From Planctomycetaceae bacterium (GTDB lineage Bacteria; Planctomycetota; Planctomycetia; Planctomycetales; Planctomycetaceae): a DNA stretch of 64,000 bases. This document shows positions 15,771 to 24,724 of this stretch, one piece after another. The position numbers and the translations under genes are program-made. The stretch spans positions 1 through 64,000 of the forward strand of contig JANQQW010000074.1 of assembly GCA_028284885.1 (NCBI GenBank), written 5' to 3'. Below the pieces are notes generated by a model. That model was not told where the DNA came from. It was given only the letters and a program-made list of their open reading frames with translations, and made no database searches. Positions within the stretch are counted from its first letter, which is position 1. Each line of letters opens with the position of its first letter.

Positions 15771-17222
15771 TCACTCGGCGACCGCCTCGGCGGTTGCCTC
15801 GGCCTTGGTCGCCCCGTCGGGCTCGTCCTGCCCTTGGTAGTAGCTCTCGCCGCGGTAGAACTGGCTGTAGCCGACGTAGATCACGGCCGTCACGAGCATG
15901 GCGATCGTGAAGAACCAGTAGTACGCCGACCCGTTCAGCAGTTCGACGCCCTTCTCCCGCTGGGCGACGATCGACTCGTTGACGAGGGCGGTGAACTTGT
16001 TGCCGAGCGCGACCGACAGCAGATAGGCCCCCATCACGAACGACTTCATCTTCGGCGGGGCCTGCGTGTACGAGAACTCGAGGGCCGTGATCGAGACGAG
16101 CACCTCGGCCGCCGTGATGACGACGTACGCGACGAGGTGCCAGACGATGTGGGGCTGCTGGCCGGCCGAGATCTGCTGCTCCAGCACGGCCGGGATGGCG
16201 AAGGCCGGCACGGTGAGGAACAGCCCGATGCCGATCTTCCGCAGCGGCGTGACCTCGAAGAACCGCCCCATCAACGGGTAGACGAACAGCGCGAAGACCG
16301 GGATCAGAATCATCACCAGGAACGGGTTGGCGGCTTGAATCTGCGACGGGAGCAGTTCGGCCACCCAGGCGTCCTCGCCGCTGCCCCACCGGAACAGCAC
16401 CCGGTTCATGTTGGTCGCCTGCTCGACCCACGCGGAGGAGGTCTGGTCGAACAGGGCCCAGAACATGGCGATGAAGACGTACAGCGGCACGAGGTTCAAC
16501 AGCGCCCGCACGCCGTTCTTGCCGAACGTCTCCTTGAAGAACCCGGTCCCCGCCGGGGGCACGTGCACGAAGGTGTGCCGCCCGAGCCAGAAGGTCAGCG
16601 TGGCGAGCGCCATCAACACGCCCGGAATGCCGAACGCCCACCCCGGGCCGAGGTAGTGCAGCAGCAGCGGTGTGAGCACGGTCGCGAGGGCGGAGCCGAG
16701 GTTCACCGAGAAGTAGAACGCCCGGAACACCCGCGAGACGAGGTGCTGGTTCGACCGGCCGAACTGGTCGCCGACGTGGGCCGAGACGCACGGTTTGATG
16801 CCCCCCGACCCGACCGCGATCAAGGCGAGCCCCAGCCACAGCAGCGTCTTCGGCTCGAGCGGGAGCAGACCGGGCGGGAGTTCGAGCAGCGCGAGCACCC
16901 CGTGCCCCACACAGTACACCACCGACAGCCACATGATGGTGCGGTACTTGCCGAACAGCCAGTCGGAGACGACCGCACCGAGGAACGGGAAGAAGTAGAC
17001 GGCCGTGTTGAAGTTGTGCACCCAGGCGTTGGCCGTGTTGACGTCCATCGACGTCGGCTCGCCCGACATGTCGAGCATGTACAGGTACTTCGTCATGTAG
17101 ACGAAGAGGATCGCCTTCATGCCGTAGAAGCTGAACCGCTCGGCCGCTTCGTTCCCGATGATGTAGGGGATGCCGCCGGGCATCTCCTTCGTGTCGGGCG
17201 GGGTGGTGAGGTGCTGGGACAC
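15771..17222 (-). CDS. POT-family peptide/proton symporter (MFS)
   Basis: A 483-residue inner-membrane protein of about 12-14 helices. [21 protein letters not shown] near residue 24 is the POT-family E-x-x-E-R-F-x-Y/F-Y-G proton-coupling motif. [23 protein letters not shown] is the second family signature. Members import di- or tripeptides with protons. The N-terminus lacks a signal peptide, as expected. The gene lies 19 bases after the M42 aminopeptidase gene on the same strand, so uptake and hydrolysis of peptides may be co-expressed. Near the C-terminus [22 protein letters not shown] is an acidic tail. Assignment to POT is firm, while substrate choice among peptides, nitrate or others is inferred. 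Confidence 0.9.
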   Translation of the reverse strand: MSQHLTTPPDTKEMPGGIPYIIGNEAAERFSFYGMKAILFVYMTKYLYMLDMSGEPTSMDVNTANAWVHNFNTAVYFFPFLGAVVSDWLFGKYRTIMWLSVVYCVGHGVLALLELPPGLLPLEPKTLLWLGLALIAVGSGGIKPCVSAHVGDQFGRSNQHLVSRVFRAFYFSVNLGSALATVLTPLLLHYLGPGWAFGIPGVLMALATLTFWLGRHTFVHVPPAGTGFFKETFGKNGVRALLNLVPLYVFIAMFWALFDQTSSAWVEQATNMNRVLFRWGSGEDAWVAELLPSQIQAANPFLVMILIPVFALFVYPLMGRFFEVTPLRKIGIGLFLTVPAFAIPAVLEQQISAGQQPHIVWHLVAYVVITAAEVLVSITALEFSYTQAPPKMKSFVMGAYLLSVALGNKFTALVNESIVAQREKGVELLNGSAYYWFFTIAMLVTAVIYVGYSQFYRGESYYQGQDEPDGATKAEATAEAVAE

Positions 17223-17241
17223 GGGGGGCTCCGTGGCGTTT

Positions 17242-18300
17242 CTACGGGGTGAAGTCGCAGTCGGGGGTGACCGAGAGGCAGAACTCGGCCAGCAGGTCGG
17301 CCGCGTGGTCGAGGTCGCCGAGCGAGACGACCTCCACCGGGCTGTGCATGTAGCGGTTGGGGATGCCGATGGCCGCCGTCGCGACGCCGCCCCGGTTGAC
17401 CTGCAGGGCGTTCGCGTCGTTGCTGACCGCCTTGCCGGCGGCCTGGACCTGGAGGGGAATCGACTTGTCCTTCGCGATCTTCGTAAGCCGGGTGAACACG
17501 ACGGGGTTCGTCGCCGAGCCCCGGGTGACGACGGGACCCTTCCCCATCTCGACGAGTCCGTACTGCCGGGGGTCGAGGTTCGGGCAGTCGGTGGCGTGCG
17601 TCACGTCGATCGCGATGCCGATGTGCGGATCGACGGTGAAGGCGGACGTCTTCGTGCCGCGGAGCCCGATCTCCTCCTGGACGGCCGAGACGCAGTGGAT
17701 CGCGGCCGTCGGGTTCCTCTCCGCGGCCCGCAGCGTCGCTGTGACGGCGACCCACACTCCGACACGGTCGTCCATGCCCGGGGCACAGGCGAGGTCGTTC
17801 TGCAGCGGGTGCATGCCGAGGTCGAGGGTGACCGGATCGCCGACCGAGACGAGTTCCTTCGCCTGCTCCGCGTCCTGCACGCCGAGGTCGATCCAGAGAT
17901 CCTTCATCTCCGGGACCTTCTTCCGCTCGTCCGGCGTGAGCAGGTGGATCGCCTTGCGAGCGATGACGCCGAGGACCGGACCGTTGGCGGTCCAGACGCG
18001 AACCCGCTGGCCGATCAGCATCTGCACGTCCCAGCCGCCGATCTGCTCGACGCTGAGGAAGCCCCGTTCATCGACGTAGTTGACGATGAGGCCGATCTGG
18101 TCGCAGTGGCCGTCGAGGAGGATGCGGACGGGGCCGGCGGGGTTGACCGTCCCGATGACGTTCCCGTGCCAGTCGGTGCGGAGTTCGTCGCAGACCGGTT
18201 CGAGCCGCTTTCGGACGACCTCCTGAATGGGCCCCTCGTAACCGGACGGGCCGGGGGACTCGAGCAGGCTGGTCAGGAAATCCAAGTCGTCTTTCTTCAA
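17242..18300 (-). CDS. M42-family metallopeptidase (glutamyl aminopeptidase type)
   Basis: A 352-residue cytosolic peptidase. [13 protein letters not shown] has the first metal His65 and Asp67; [10 protein letters not shown] supplies the bridging Asp; [11 protein letters not shown] supplies the catalytic Glu and metal Glu. HATDCPN and the C-terminal [17 protein letters not shown], with its metal His, complete the M42 pattern. These enzymes form large tetrahedral complexes and trim peptides from the N-terminus. TTG 18300 is chosen because GAGGT lies about seven bases upstream and the family begins near KKDDLDFL; the frame extends upstream to 18354 without conserved sequence. It precedes the peptide transporter gene in one unit. 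Confidence 0.85.
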   Translation of the reverse strand: MKKDDLDFLTSLLESPGPSGYEGPIQEVVRKRLEPVCDELRTDWHGNVIGTVNPAGPVRILLDGHCDQIGLIVNYVDERGFLSVEQIGGWDVQMLIGQRVRVWTANGPVLGVIARKAIHLLTPDERKKVPEMKDLWIDLGVQDAEQAKELVSVGDPVTLDLGMHPLQNDLACAPGMDDRVGVWVAVTATLRAAERNPTAAIHCVSAVQEEIGLRGTKTSAFTVDPHIGIAIDVTHATDCPNLDPRQYGLVEMGKGPVVTRGSATNPVVFTRLTKIAKDKSIPLQVQAAGKAVSNDANALQVNRGGVATAAIGIPNRYMHSPVEVVSLGDLDHAADLLAEFCLSVTPDCDFTP

Positions 18301-18348
18301 GGTCGGACCTCGGTTTCGGGTTCGAGACAGATGCAAATGTGAGATTTC

Positions 18349-18409
18349 CGCCAATTCAGTCGGCCGGGAGCGGAATCCGTTTGACGATTCGAATTGGCGT
18401 TCGTACTTT
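18349..18409 (+). promoter_or_regulatory. candidate promoter and inverted-repeat operator before BON gene
   Basis: TTGACG (18381-18386), a 17-base spacer and TACTTT (18404-18409) resemble a sigma70 promoter. The spacer contains GAATTGGCG (18391-18399), whose exact inverted copy CGCCAATTC lies at 18349-18357. The pair sits between two divergent genes, so one protein could control both. Confidence 0.4.
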
Positions 18410-18504
18410 CCGAGTGGGGAAGCTGATACGGCAGTTCAAGGACTGTGGCTGCTGGAATCGACGCTCGACAGTCGCGCTCGCGGCGTTGTTCACGGAGGAA
18501 GAAC

Positions 18505-18732
18505 ATGGATTCCCAGAAGATGGCTGATTCCCACGCGCTGCTCGACCGCATCGAGCGATTCGTCCACTCCCGCACCAGCGGCATGATTCGCGATCTCCGC
18601 GTCGAAGAGGACGCCGGTCAGATCGTCATCTCCGGCCGAAGTTCGACCTACTACGTCAAGCAGTTGGCCACGCACGGTGCCCAAGCCGCTGCCAACGGCC
18701 TCTCGCTGAAGAACGACGTGCAGGTCGGCTGA
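18505..18732 (+). CDS. small single-BON-domain protein
   Basis: A 75-residue protein whose central part, MIRDLRVEEDAGQIVISGRSSTYYVKQLATHGAQAA, follows the BON pattern (strand, conserved Gly in SGR, then helix). BON domains occur in envelope and stress proteins such as OsmY and are thought to bind phospholipids or ligands, but this one has no signal peptide and is probably cytoplasmic. Start ATG 18505 follows a strong GGAGGAA ribosome site. A candidate promoter lies about 100 bases upstream, so it is probably monocistronic. It is convergent with plsY, 14 bases away. The precise role is unknown. Confidence 0.75.
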   Translation: MDSQKMADSHALLDRIERFVHSRTSGMIRDLRVEEDAGQIVISGRSSTYYVKQLATHGAQAAANGLSLKNDVQVG

Positions 18733-18746
18733 CACGGCCCTCGGCT

Positions 18747-19457
18747 TCACGACGGCACCTCCGCGTCCGGCGACGGGGTCGCGCTGGCACTCTCGTCGTT
18801 CGCGGGTGATGCGGGCGGTGTGTCCTCCGAGCGACGGCCGAAGCGAAACCGGGGTTCGGTTCCGTTCCACAGGCGGGCCAGGTTGCCGCGGTGCCGGACG
18901 ACGATCAGCACCGGCGCGAGCAGTGAGAAAACGTCGAGGCTCCAAGTGCTCGTGGAGAACGGCGTCGCGGGACTGATCACGAAGTGGCTGGCCGCGAACA
19001 GGACGGACGCGACCACCGAGGCGAGCGCCACGTACCCGGTGACGCCGACCGTGACCGCGAACCCGCCCGCGGCGAGCAGGGACTCGAGCGGGGCGAGCAC
19101 GAGCACGACCCCGAGCGCCGTCGCGACCCCCTTCCCTCCCCGGAAGCCGAGCCAGACGGGGAAAACGTGGCCGAGAATCGCCGCGAGGCCGCAGCCGACG
19201 CGGACGTGTTCGGAGTGGTCGTCGACGAGCAGCGGGAACAGGAGCGCGGGCCCGGCCCCCTTGGCGGCGTCGAGCAGCAGCACGGCCAGGCCCCACTTGA
19301 AGCCCAGCGTGCGGGCGACGTTCGTCGCCCCGATGTTGCCGCTGCCGACCCGGCGGACGTCCACCCCCGCGCCGTACTTCGGCAGGAGCAGCCCGAACGG
19401 AATGCCGCCGACGAGGTACGCTCCGACGAGAGCGAGGATCGTGAGGACCGTGTCCAC
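18747..19457 (-). CDS. plsY: glycerol-3-phosphate acyltransferase PlsY
   Basis: A 236-residue inner-membrane enzyme with about five helices. The family motifs are clear: GSGNIGATNVARTLG (residues 38-52) and FRGGKGVATALG, along with the opening LVGGIPFGLLL. PlsY transfers an acyl group from acyl-phosphate to glycerol-3-phosphate, the first step of phospholipid synthesis in most bacteria; its partner PlsX is not in the window. The protein carries an extra hydrophilic C-terminal tail of about 40 residues (RRSEDTPPASP...) not needed by typical PlsY of about 200 residues. It lies alone on the minus strand, convergent with the BON gene. Confidence 0.92.
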   Translation of the reverse strand: MDTVLTILALVGAYLVGGIPFGLLLPKYGAGVDVRRVGSGNIGATNVARTLGFKWGLAVLLLDAAKGAGPALLFPLLVDDHSEHVRVGCGLAAILGHVFPVWLGFRGGKGVATALGVVLVLAPLESLLAAGGFAVTVGVTGYVALASVVASVLFAASHFVISPATPFSTSTWSLDVFSLLAPVLIVVRHRGNLARLWNGTEPRFRFGRRSEDTPPASPANDESASATPSPDAEVPS

Positions 19458-19595
19458 GGCTGGAGAACTCTCGATGCGGGACCGGCGACTCGCCTTCGAG
19501 CGTGAAGAGCAAGTCCGTCGGCACGGGTGACGCGGTCACGCAGTGTAGCGCACCCCGCCCCTGCCGTCAGCCGTCCGCCAGTGCGAACGAAACGT

Positions 19596-20933
19596 TCAGG
19601 CGGCGGACGATTCGGCCGGCTCGCTCTCGCCCTCGTTCGTCAGCTCGTCGCCGGAGACGACCGGAGCGAAGCAGATCGCGGAGAACAGCGCGAAGAAGCT
19701 GCTCTCGGTCTTGTCGATCAGGAACGAGTTGAAGACGCAGCCGACGGCGATCGCGAGGACGAGCGCCCGGGCGACGTCGCGACGCCCCTTCGGCAGCCGG
19801 CCGGCCGAGAACCACTGCACGCCGAACAACCCGAGCAGCATCAGCACGCCGACGGCACCGGTCTGGACGAAGCTCATCAGCAGTTGGCTGTGCGGATTGC
19901 GGGTCGGCGGCACGCCACGCCGTTCGGCCTCTCGCCGGTACGCCTCCTCGAACGACCCGGTGCCGTGCCCGAAGACCGGCCGCCGCGCCCCGACCGCGAG
20001 GCTCGTCTCCACGAACTGCAGTCGCTGTCCGATCGAGTTCGTGTGGTCAGGTCGCTGGCCGTCGAAGTAGCCACGGGCCTCGACGACGGCGAGTTCGATC
20101 CGTTCGCGGAACCCGTCCGAGACCTGGAAGACTCCGACCGCGGCGACGGCCAGCGTTGCTGCCCCGACGAGAAAGCCACGGAGTCCCGCCTGGCTGAACG
20201 TGAAGTACGGGACGAGCACCGCCACGATGACGTAGCCGGTTCGGCCGTCGACCATGAACAGCACGTTGTGCAGGCAGAGGATCGCGAGGCCGACCTTCAG
20301 CCAACGCCACGGACGGTGCGCCGCGGCCGAGCGTGCGAGCAGGAAGGCCGTGAACGCCATCATCACATTCTGGGCGATGTGGTTCTTGAAGTACGCGCAG
20401 TTCTCCACGTTGCCCCACTTGCTGTGCAGCAGGTCGAACCGCATCAGCCACGAGGCGGCCAGCGTGACCAGCATCGCGGCGACGAACGCGTTCGACGTCA
20501 GCCGCCGGAGCCGTCCGTCCTCGAACAGCGAGAGGAGGATCGCGATGTAGAGTAGTGACCGGTACTTCACCAGCAACCGCATCTCGTGGGCGAGCGGCGC
20601 GTCGGACCAGAGTGTCGAGAGGGCCAACCACGCGAAGAACACGAGGCAGGCCGCGCCGACCGGTGTGGACCACAGGACCGAACGGCCCCGGTCCCGGACG
20701 CCGCCGAGGTACCACAGCAGCGCACACAGCCCGAACGCGATCTCGGCCGCCGACGTGGAGACCGGGACGAGGGCCGCCGCGACCGGAGCGAGGCACCAGG
20801 CCTCGTTCCGCAATCGACGTCGGGCCCGCTCGCCGTGGAACCAGCGAAAGACCGGCAGCCCGTACCACCAACCCTCGGTCCACTGGACCGGATCGAGCGG
20901 CGGCGCGTCGTGATGTGGTCGGACGGTGGCCAA
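19596..20933 (-). CDS. O-antigen ligase/polymerase-like membrane protein (Wzy_C)
   Basis: A 445-residue polytopic protein with about 10-12 hydrophobic segments and a large periplasmic loop. The loop contains SIGQRLQFVETSLAVGARRPVFGHGTGSFEEAYRREAERRG and NPHSQLLMSFVQTG. This H/R-rich loop and the P-H-S(N) motif are characteristic of the O-antigen ligase/Wzy_C family, which joins or polymerises lipid-linked glycans. The nearby heptose and glycosyltransferase genes support a role in surface glycan assembly. The annotated start is TTG 20933; no strong ribosome site is visible, so the true start may be slightly different. It is divergent from the ABC exporter gene. Confidence 0.82.
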   Translation of the reverse strand: MATVRPHHDAPPLDPVQWTEGWWYGLPVFRWFHGERARRRLRNEAWCLAPVAAALVPVSTSAAEIAFGLCALLWYLGGVRDRGRSVLWSTPVGAACLVFFAWLALSTLWSDAPLAHEMRLLVKYRSLLYIAILLSLFEDGRLRRLTSNAFVAAMLVTLAASWLMRFDLLHSKWGNVENCAYFKNHIAQNVMMAFTAFLLARSAAAHRPWRWLKVGLAILCLHNVLFMVDGRTGYVIVAVLVPYFTFSQAGLRGFLVGAATLAVAAVGVFQVSDGFRERIELAVVEARGYFDGQRPDHTNSIGQRLQFVETSLAVGARRPVFGHGTGSFEEAYRREAERRGVPPTRNPHSQLLMSFVQTGAVGVLMLLGLFGVQWFSAGRLPKGRRDVARALVLAIAVGCVFNSFLIDKTESSFFALFSAICFAPVVSGDELTNEGESEPAESSAA

Positions 20934-21147
20934 AGAGCGTGTCCCGTTCCCTCGGGGCGGATTCGCGGGCGAGGAGTCTGCCAGAAGCCCGAAGACCGCA
21001 CAAGATCGGTCTCCCGGCCGTCGGGGCGGTGCCCGCGGCGGCCACGCAACCGCTTTCGGGTTTACGGGTTTCGGGCCGTCTGCTCCAATCCCGCCCGGAC
21101 GTGGACCGTCTGCGCGCAGGGCCGAGTGCGGCCGTCAGGGAGGACTG

Positions 21148-23085
21148 GTGAACAACGGACTCGCTCGTCTCGTCACGTTCGTGTGGCCGCATCGTCGGCG
21201 GCTGTACGTGTCGATCGTCTTCGCCTTGCTGGTCGCCGTCCTCTGGAGCGCGACCCTCTTGCTCACGTTCCCGATCGTCAAGGTCCTCAAGGACGAGGGG
21301 CTGGGCGGCTACGTCGACCAGAAGATCGCGATCCTCGAGGCCGAGGCGGGTGCGGAAGCTGGAGCCGACGGCCGGATCGACGGAGCCGGCTTCGCGCTGA
21401 AGGCGATGTACTGGGTCCGGGACCACCTCATGCCGTGGGTGCCCGACGACGCGTTCGACACGCTCGCCCTCATCCTGCTGCTGCTCCTCCTGACGACCGT
21501 CGTGAAGGGAGTCTGCCGGTACCTGCAGGAGACTCTGGTCGCCAGCGTCGTCGAGCGGACCGTGATGGATCTCCGCAAGCACTGCTTCCGCGGCGCGCTC
21601 AAGCAGGACTACGAGACGCTGTCCGCGGCCGGGTCGTCGGACATGATGTCCCGTTTCACCTACGACATGGCCCAGATCCAGGAGACGCTGAAGCTGTTCG
21701 GCGAGAAGGTCATTCGCGAACCGCTCAAGGCGTCCGCCTGCCTCGGCTGTGCTCTCTACATCAACTGGCGGCTCACGCTGCTGTCGATGGTCTTCGTGCC
21801 GATCGGCGGGTTCGTCTTCTACCGCCTGGGCCGGCGGATGAAGCGGGCCAGCAAGAGCATGATGGAGTCGATGTCCCGCATCTACAAGGTGCTGGAGGAG
21901 GCGTTCGACGCCCTCAAGGTCGTGATCGCGTTCGACAACGCCGCCCGACACCGCCGCCGGTTCCACAAGGAGCACAAGGAGTACTACCACAAGGCGATGA
22001 CGATCGCCCGCATCGACGCGGTGATGAGCCCGATCACCGAGACGCTCGGCATCCTCGCCGTCTGCCTGCTGCTGCTGCCGGCCGCCTACCTCGTGCTCCG
22101 CAGCGTGACGGAGATCTGGGGCGTGCAACTCGCCGGCACGGTGATGGACCTCGAGGAACTCGCCGTGATGTACACGCTGCTGGCCGGCATCATCGACCCG
22201 GCTCGCAAGCTCTCCGGCATCTACTCGCGACTGAAGCGCGGGAAGGCAGCCGTCGGCCGGGTGTTCGGCATCGTCGAGGGGGAACCGAGCGTCAAGGACC
22301 CCGACTGCCCGAAGGCCCTGCCCCGCCACCACCAGTCGATCACCTTCGAGAACGTCCGGTTCGCCTACGCGAACGGCGAGCCGGACCGGCCCCCGGCACT
22401 CGACGGCGTGACCCTCACCGTCCCGGCCGGCGAGGTCGTCGCCGTCGTCGGGGAGAACGGCTCCGGCAAGTCGACCCTCGTCAACCTGTTGCCCCGCTTC
22501 TTCGACCCAGACGCCGGGCACGTCCTCGTCGACGGCGTCGACACCCGCGAGGCCTCGCTGCGCGAACTCCGCGGGCAGATCGGCGTCGTCACGCAGGAGA
22601 CGCTGCTGTTCGACGACACGATCGCCGAGAACATCCGCTACGGGAAGCCGTCCGCCAGCATGCAGGAGGTCGTGGACGCAGCCGCCAAGGCGGACATGCT
22701 TTCGTTCGTCGAGCACCTGCCGGACGGGTTCGACACGCAGGTCGGCGAGAAGGGCCAGCGGCTCTCCGGCGGGCAGCGGCAGCGGCTCGCCCTCGCCCGG
22801 GCCGTCGTCCGCGACCCGGCCATCCTGATCCTCGACGAGGCGACTTCCGCCGTCGACGCCCAGAGCACCTACCAGCTCCACAAGGTACTAGAGGGTTTCG
22901 TGAAGGGCCGGACGACGTTCGTGATCACGCACTCGATCACGCCGACGCTTCTCAGCTTCGTCACGCGAATCGTCGTGATGGACCGCGGCCGGCTCGTCGC
23001 GAACGGCTCGCACGAGTCGCTCCTGCAGACCTGCCCCATCTACCAGAGCCTGTTCGACGCCCGACCCGAGCGGCAGTCGGCCTGA
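21148..23085 (+). CDS. MsbA-like ABC exporter (fused permease-ATPase)
   Basis: A 645-residue half-transporter. Six membrane helices occupy about residues 1-360, with an unusually long acidic/alanine-rich loop after helix 1 (about residues 50-105). The ATPase domain has Walker A GENGSGKST (about 435-443), signature LSGGQRQRLALARA (about 539) and Walker B ILILDEATSAVD (about 563). It works as a dimer. The type resembles lipid A flippase MsbA and other lipid or drug exporters; the surrounding lipopolysaccharide-type genes favour a lipid substrate, but this is inference. GTG 21148 is chosen because GGGAGG lies six to seven bases upstream and it precedes the first helix (RLVTFVWPHRRRLY). The 3' end is convergent with a glycosyltransferase gene. 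Confidence 0.88.
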   Translation: MNNGLARLVTFVWPHRRRLYVSIVFALLVAVLWSATLLLTFPIVKVLKDEGLGGYVDQKIAILEAEAGAEAGADGRIDGAGFALKAMYWVRDHLMPWVPDDAFDTLALILLLLLLTTVVKGVCRYLQETLVASVVERTVMDLRKHCFRGALKQDYETLSAAGSSDMMSRFTYDMAQIQETLKLFGEKVIREPLKASACLGCALYINWRLTLLSMVFVPIGGFVFYRLGRRMKRASKSMMESMSRIYKVLEEAFDALKVVIAFDNAARHRRRFHKEHKEYYHKAMTIARIDAVMSPITETLGILAVCLLLLPAAYLVLRSVTEIWGVQLAGTVMDLEELAVMYTLLAGIIDPARKLSGIYSRLKRGKAAVGRVFGIVEGEPSVKDPDCPKALPRHHQSITFENVRFAYANGEPDRPPALDGVTLTVPAGEVVAVVGENGSGKSTLVNLLPRFFDPDAGHVLVDGVDTREASLRELRGQIGVVTQETLLFDDTIAENIRYGKPSASMQEVVDAAAKADMLSFVEHLPDGFDTQVGEKGQRLSGGQRQRLALARAVVRDPAILILDEATSAVDAQSTYQLHKVLEGFVKGRTTFVITHSITPTLLSFVTRIVVMDRGRLVANGSHESLLQTCPIYQSLFDARPERQSA

Positions 23086-23106
23086 CGACCTCGTCGGGCT
23101 GGGCGC

Positions 23107-23943
23107 TCAGGCCGTGCGGCGTCCGCGTCCGCTCGCCTCGCTGAGCCCTCGCAAAGCCCGCGTGCGGCCCGAAGCCTGCAGTTCGTCGAGCAGTTTCTGG
23201 TTCTGCTCGAGGTTGTCCCGCGGGTTCTCGGGATGCCAGAGGTGCACGAGGCCGATGCCGTTCCGGACCTTCCGCAGTTTGACGCCCCGCTGCAGCATGC
23301 GGATGGCGAGGTCGGAGTCCTCGAGTCCCCACCCCTCGTACGACTCGTCGAAGCCGTTGACCCCGACGAAGTCCCGTCGCCAGCCGGCGATGCAGAATCC
23401 GCGGCACGCCTTCCAGCCTTCGGACCGCGTGGGCCCGAGCGACGGCAGCCGGACGAGTGGCATCAACCGGTTGAGGTCGCCCCGCAGCCGGGCCTTCAGC
23501 CACCGGGACGACGACCAGGTGTCGAGCGGCGGGACGTCCGACTCGGGGTCGAGCAGGTCGCGAGTCGCCGACTCGGACATCAGGATGCGGCTGCCGGCGA
23601 CGAACCAGTCCGGTCGGGCGAGCGACTTGAGGTTCGCGGTGAAGCCGCGACCCGGCACGCAGTCACCGTCGGTGAAGACGACGTACTCGCCACTCGCCAT
23701 CGCGAGGGCCCGGTTGCGAATCGCGGCCAGGCGAAACCCGGTGTCCGCGTGCCAGACGTGCTCGACGGCGAACATCGCCGCGGCCCGGAACCGGTCGACG
23801 ACGAGACGGGTCTCCTCGGTGGAGCCGTCGTCGGCGACGAGCAGTTCGAAGTCCTGGTCACGCTGCGCGAGATACGCCCGCAGCACCGCCTCCAGGGCGT
23901 CCGGCCGGTTGTACGTCGAGACCACCACCGACAGCGTCGTCAT
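23107..23943 (-). CDS. family 2 glycosyltransferase (galactosyltransferase-like C-terminus)
   Basis: A 278-residue GT-A fold enzyme. It opens with LSVVVSTYNRPDALEAVL and LLVADDGSTEETR, the nucleotide-sugar-binding strands, and has VFTDGDCVPG as the D-x-D metal motif. FDESYEGWGLEDSDLAIRM matches the C-terminal domain shared by chondroitin-polymerase-like and galactosyltransferase-like GT2 enzymes, where E-D is the catalytic region. It likely adds a sugar to a surface glycan. AAGGAGG precedes the ATG by seven bases. It is the last of five overlapping minus-strand genes starting at hldE; its first 86 bases overlap the end of the preceding gene in another frame. Confidence 0.87.
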   Translation of the reverse strand: MTTLSVVVSTYNRPDALEAVLRAYLAQRDQDFELLVADDGSTEETRLVVDRFRAAAMFAVEHVWHADTGFRLAAIRNRALAMASGEYVVFTDGDCVPGRGFTANLKSLARPDWFVAGSRILMSESATRDLLDPESDVPPLDTWSSSRWLKARLRGDLNRLMPLVRLPSLGPTRSEGWKACRGFCIAGWRRDFVGVNGFDESYEGWGLEDSDLAIRMLQRGVKLRKVRNGIGLVHLWHPENPRDNLEQNQKLLDELQASGRTRALRGLSEASGRGRRTA

Positions 23944-24724
23944 CGCGAGCCCTCCTTGGCTGCGTGGGCCGTTCGTGTTCGTACAGCCGCGTGTACCGGG
24001 CCATCGTGGCGAAGGCGGTCACGCAGGCGATGTAGAGGCCCGGATAGCCGTCGAGGAACCCGCGACGCAGCACGTACGCCCGCAGGAATCGCCACGCCGG
24101 CCGGAAGACCGTGTGCAGCAGCGACCACCGCTTGCCGTCGGCGATCTGCCGCTCGAGGAACACGTCCGCGAAGACGTTGATCTTCTCGATCTGGGTGCGG
24201 GCGTCCGGGTTCGAGTAGTGGAACAGGTCGCCGTCGAGCGTCTTCACCCGGCCGGCGACGACGATCTTGTCGTGCTCCGGGCTGCCGGTCCAACGGAGAC
24301 CGTTGGGGAACAGCCGCAGGCTGTGGTCCGGGTACCAGTCGCCGTGGCGAATCCACCGGCCGAGGAACCAGACCAGCCGCGGGAACCGGGCCCCGGCGAA
24401 CCGCTGGTGGTCACCGTCCGCGAAGAACGCGGCGAGACTCGCTCGCAACGTCGGCGAGAGTTCCTCGTCGCAGTCGAGCGCCAGCACCCACGGCTGCGTG
24501 GCGTGCTGCAGGGCGAGGTTCTTCTGGTCACGGAACCCGTGCCACGAGTCCTCCACGACCGTGGCCCCGAACGACCGCGCGATCTCCTCGGTCCGGTCGG
24601 CGCAGTCGTTGACGAGGACGACGATCTCGGAGGCGAGGTCGGCCGCGCTCGCGAGGCAGCGGCCGATGCGGGCCTCCTCGTTCGAGGCGATCATCACGAG
24701 CGAGATCGGCAGGCGGTCGGACAT
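23858..24724 (-). CDS. family 2 glycosyltransferase (WaaE/KdtX-like)
   Basis: A 288-residue enzyme opening ISLVMIASNEEARIGRCLAS, with ALDCDEELSP as the D-x-D-type metal site and HSLRLFPNGLRWTG as the WaaE/KdtX-family acceptor segment. Such enzymes add glucose-type sugars to lipopolysaccharide core. The usual DSGSTDGT loop is replaced by VNDCADRT. The last approximately 29 residues overlap the next gene in another frame and look like a readthrough tail rich in Arg, Gly and Ala; a shift to the adjacent frame would instead give a short ending stopping at 23940, exactly at the next ATG. ATG 24724 shares its A with the upstream stop (TGATG). Confidence 0.8.
   Translation of the reverse strand: MSDRLPISLVMIASNEEARIGRCLASAADLASEIVVLVNDCADRTEEIARSFGATVVEDSWHGFRDQKNLALQHATQPWVLALDCDEELSPTLRASLAAFFADGDHQRFAGARFPRLVWFLGRWIRHGDWYPDHSLRLFPNGLRWTGSPEHDKIVVAGRVKTLDGDLFHYSNPDARTQIEKINVFADVFLERQIADGKRWSLLHTVFRPAWRFLRAYVLRRGFLDGYPGLYIACVTAFATMARYTRLYEHERPTQPRRARDDDAVGGGLDVQPAGRPGGGAAGVSRAA

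Noticed and set aside
20047-22881. 944-codon open frame on the minus strand
   Set aside because: Antisense to the ABC exporter; low-complexity composition and no motif. The exporter has Walker A, signature and Walker B on the plus strand.
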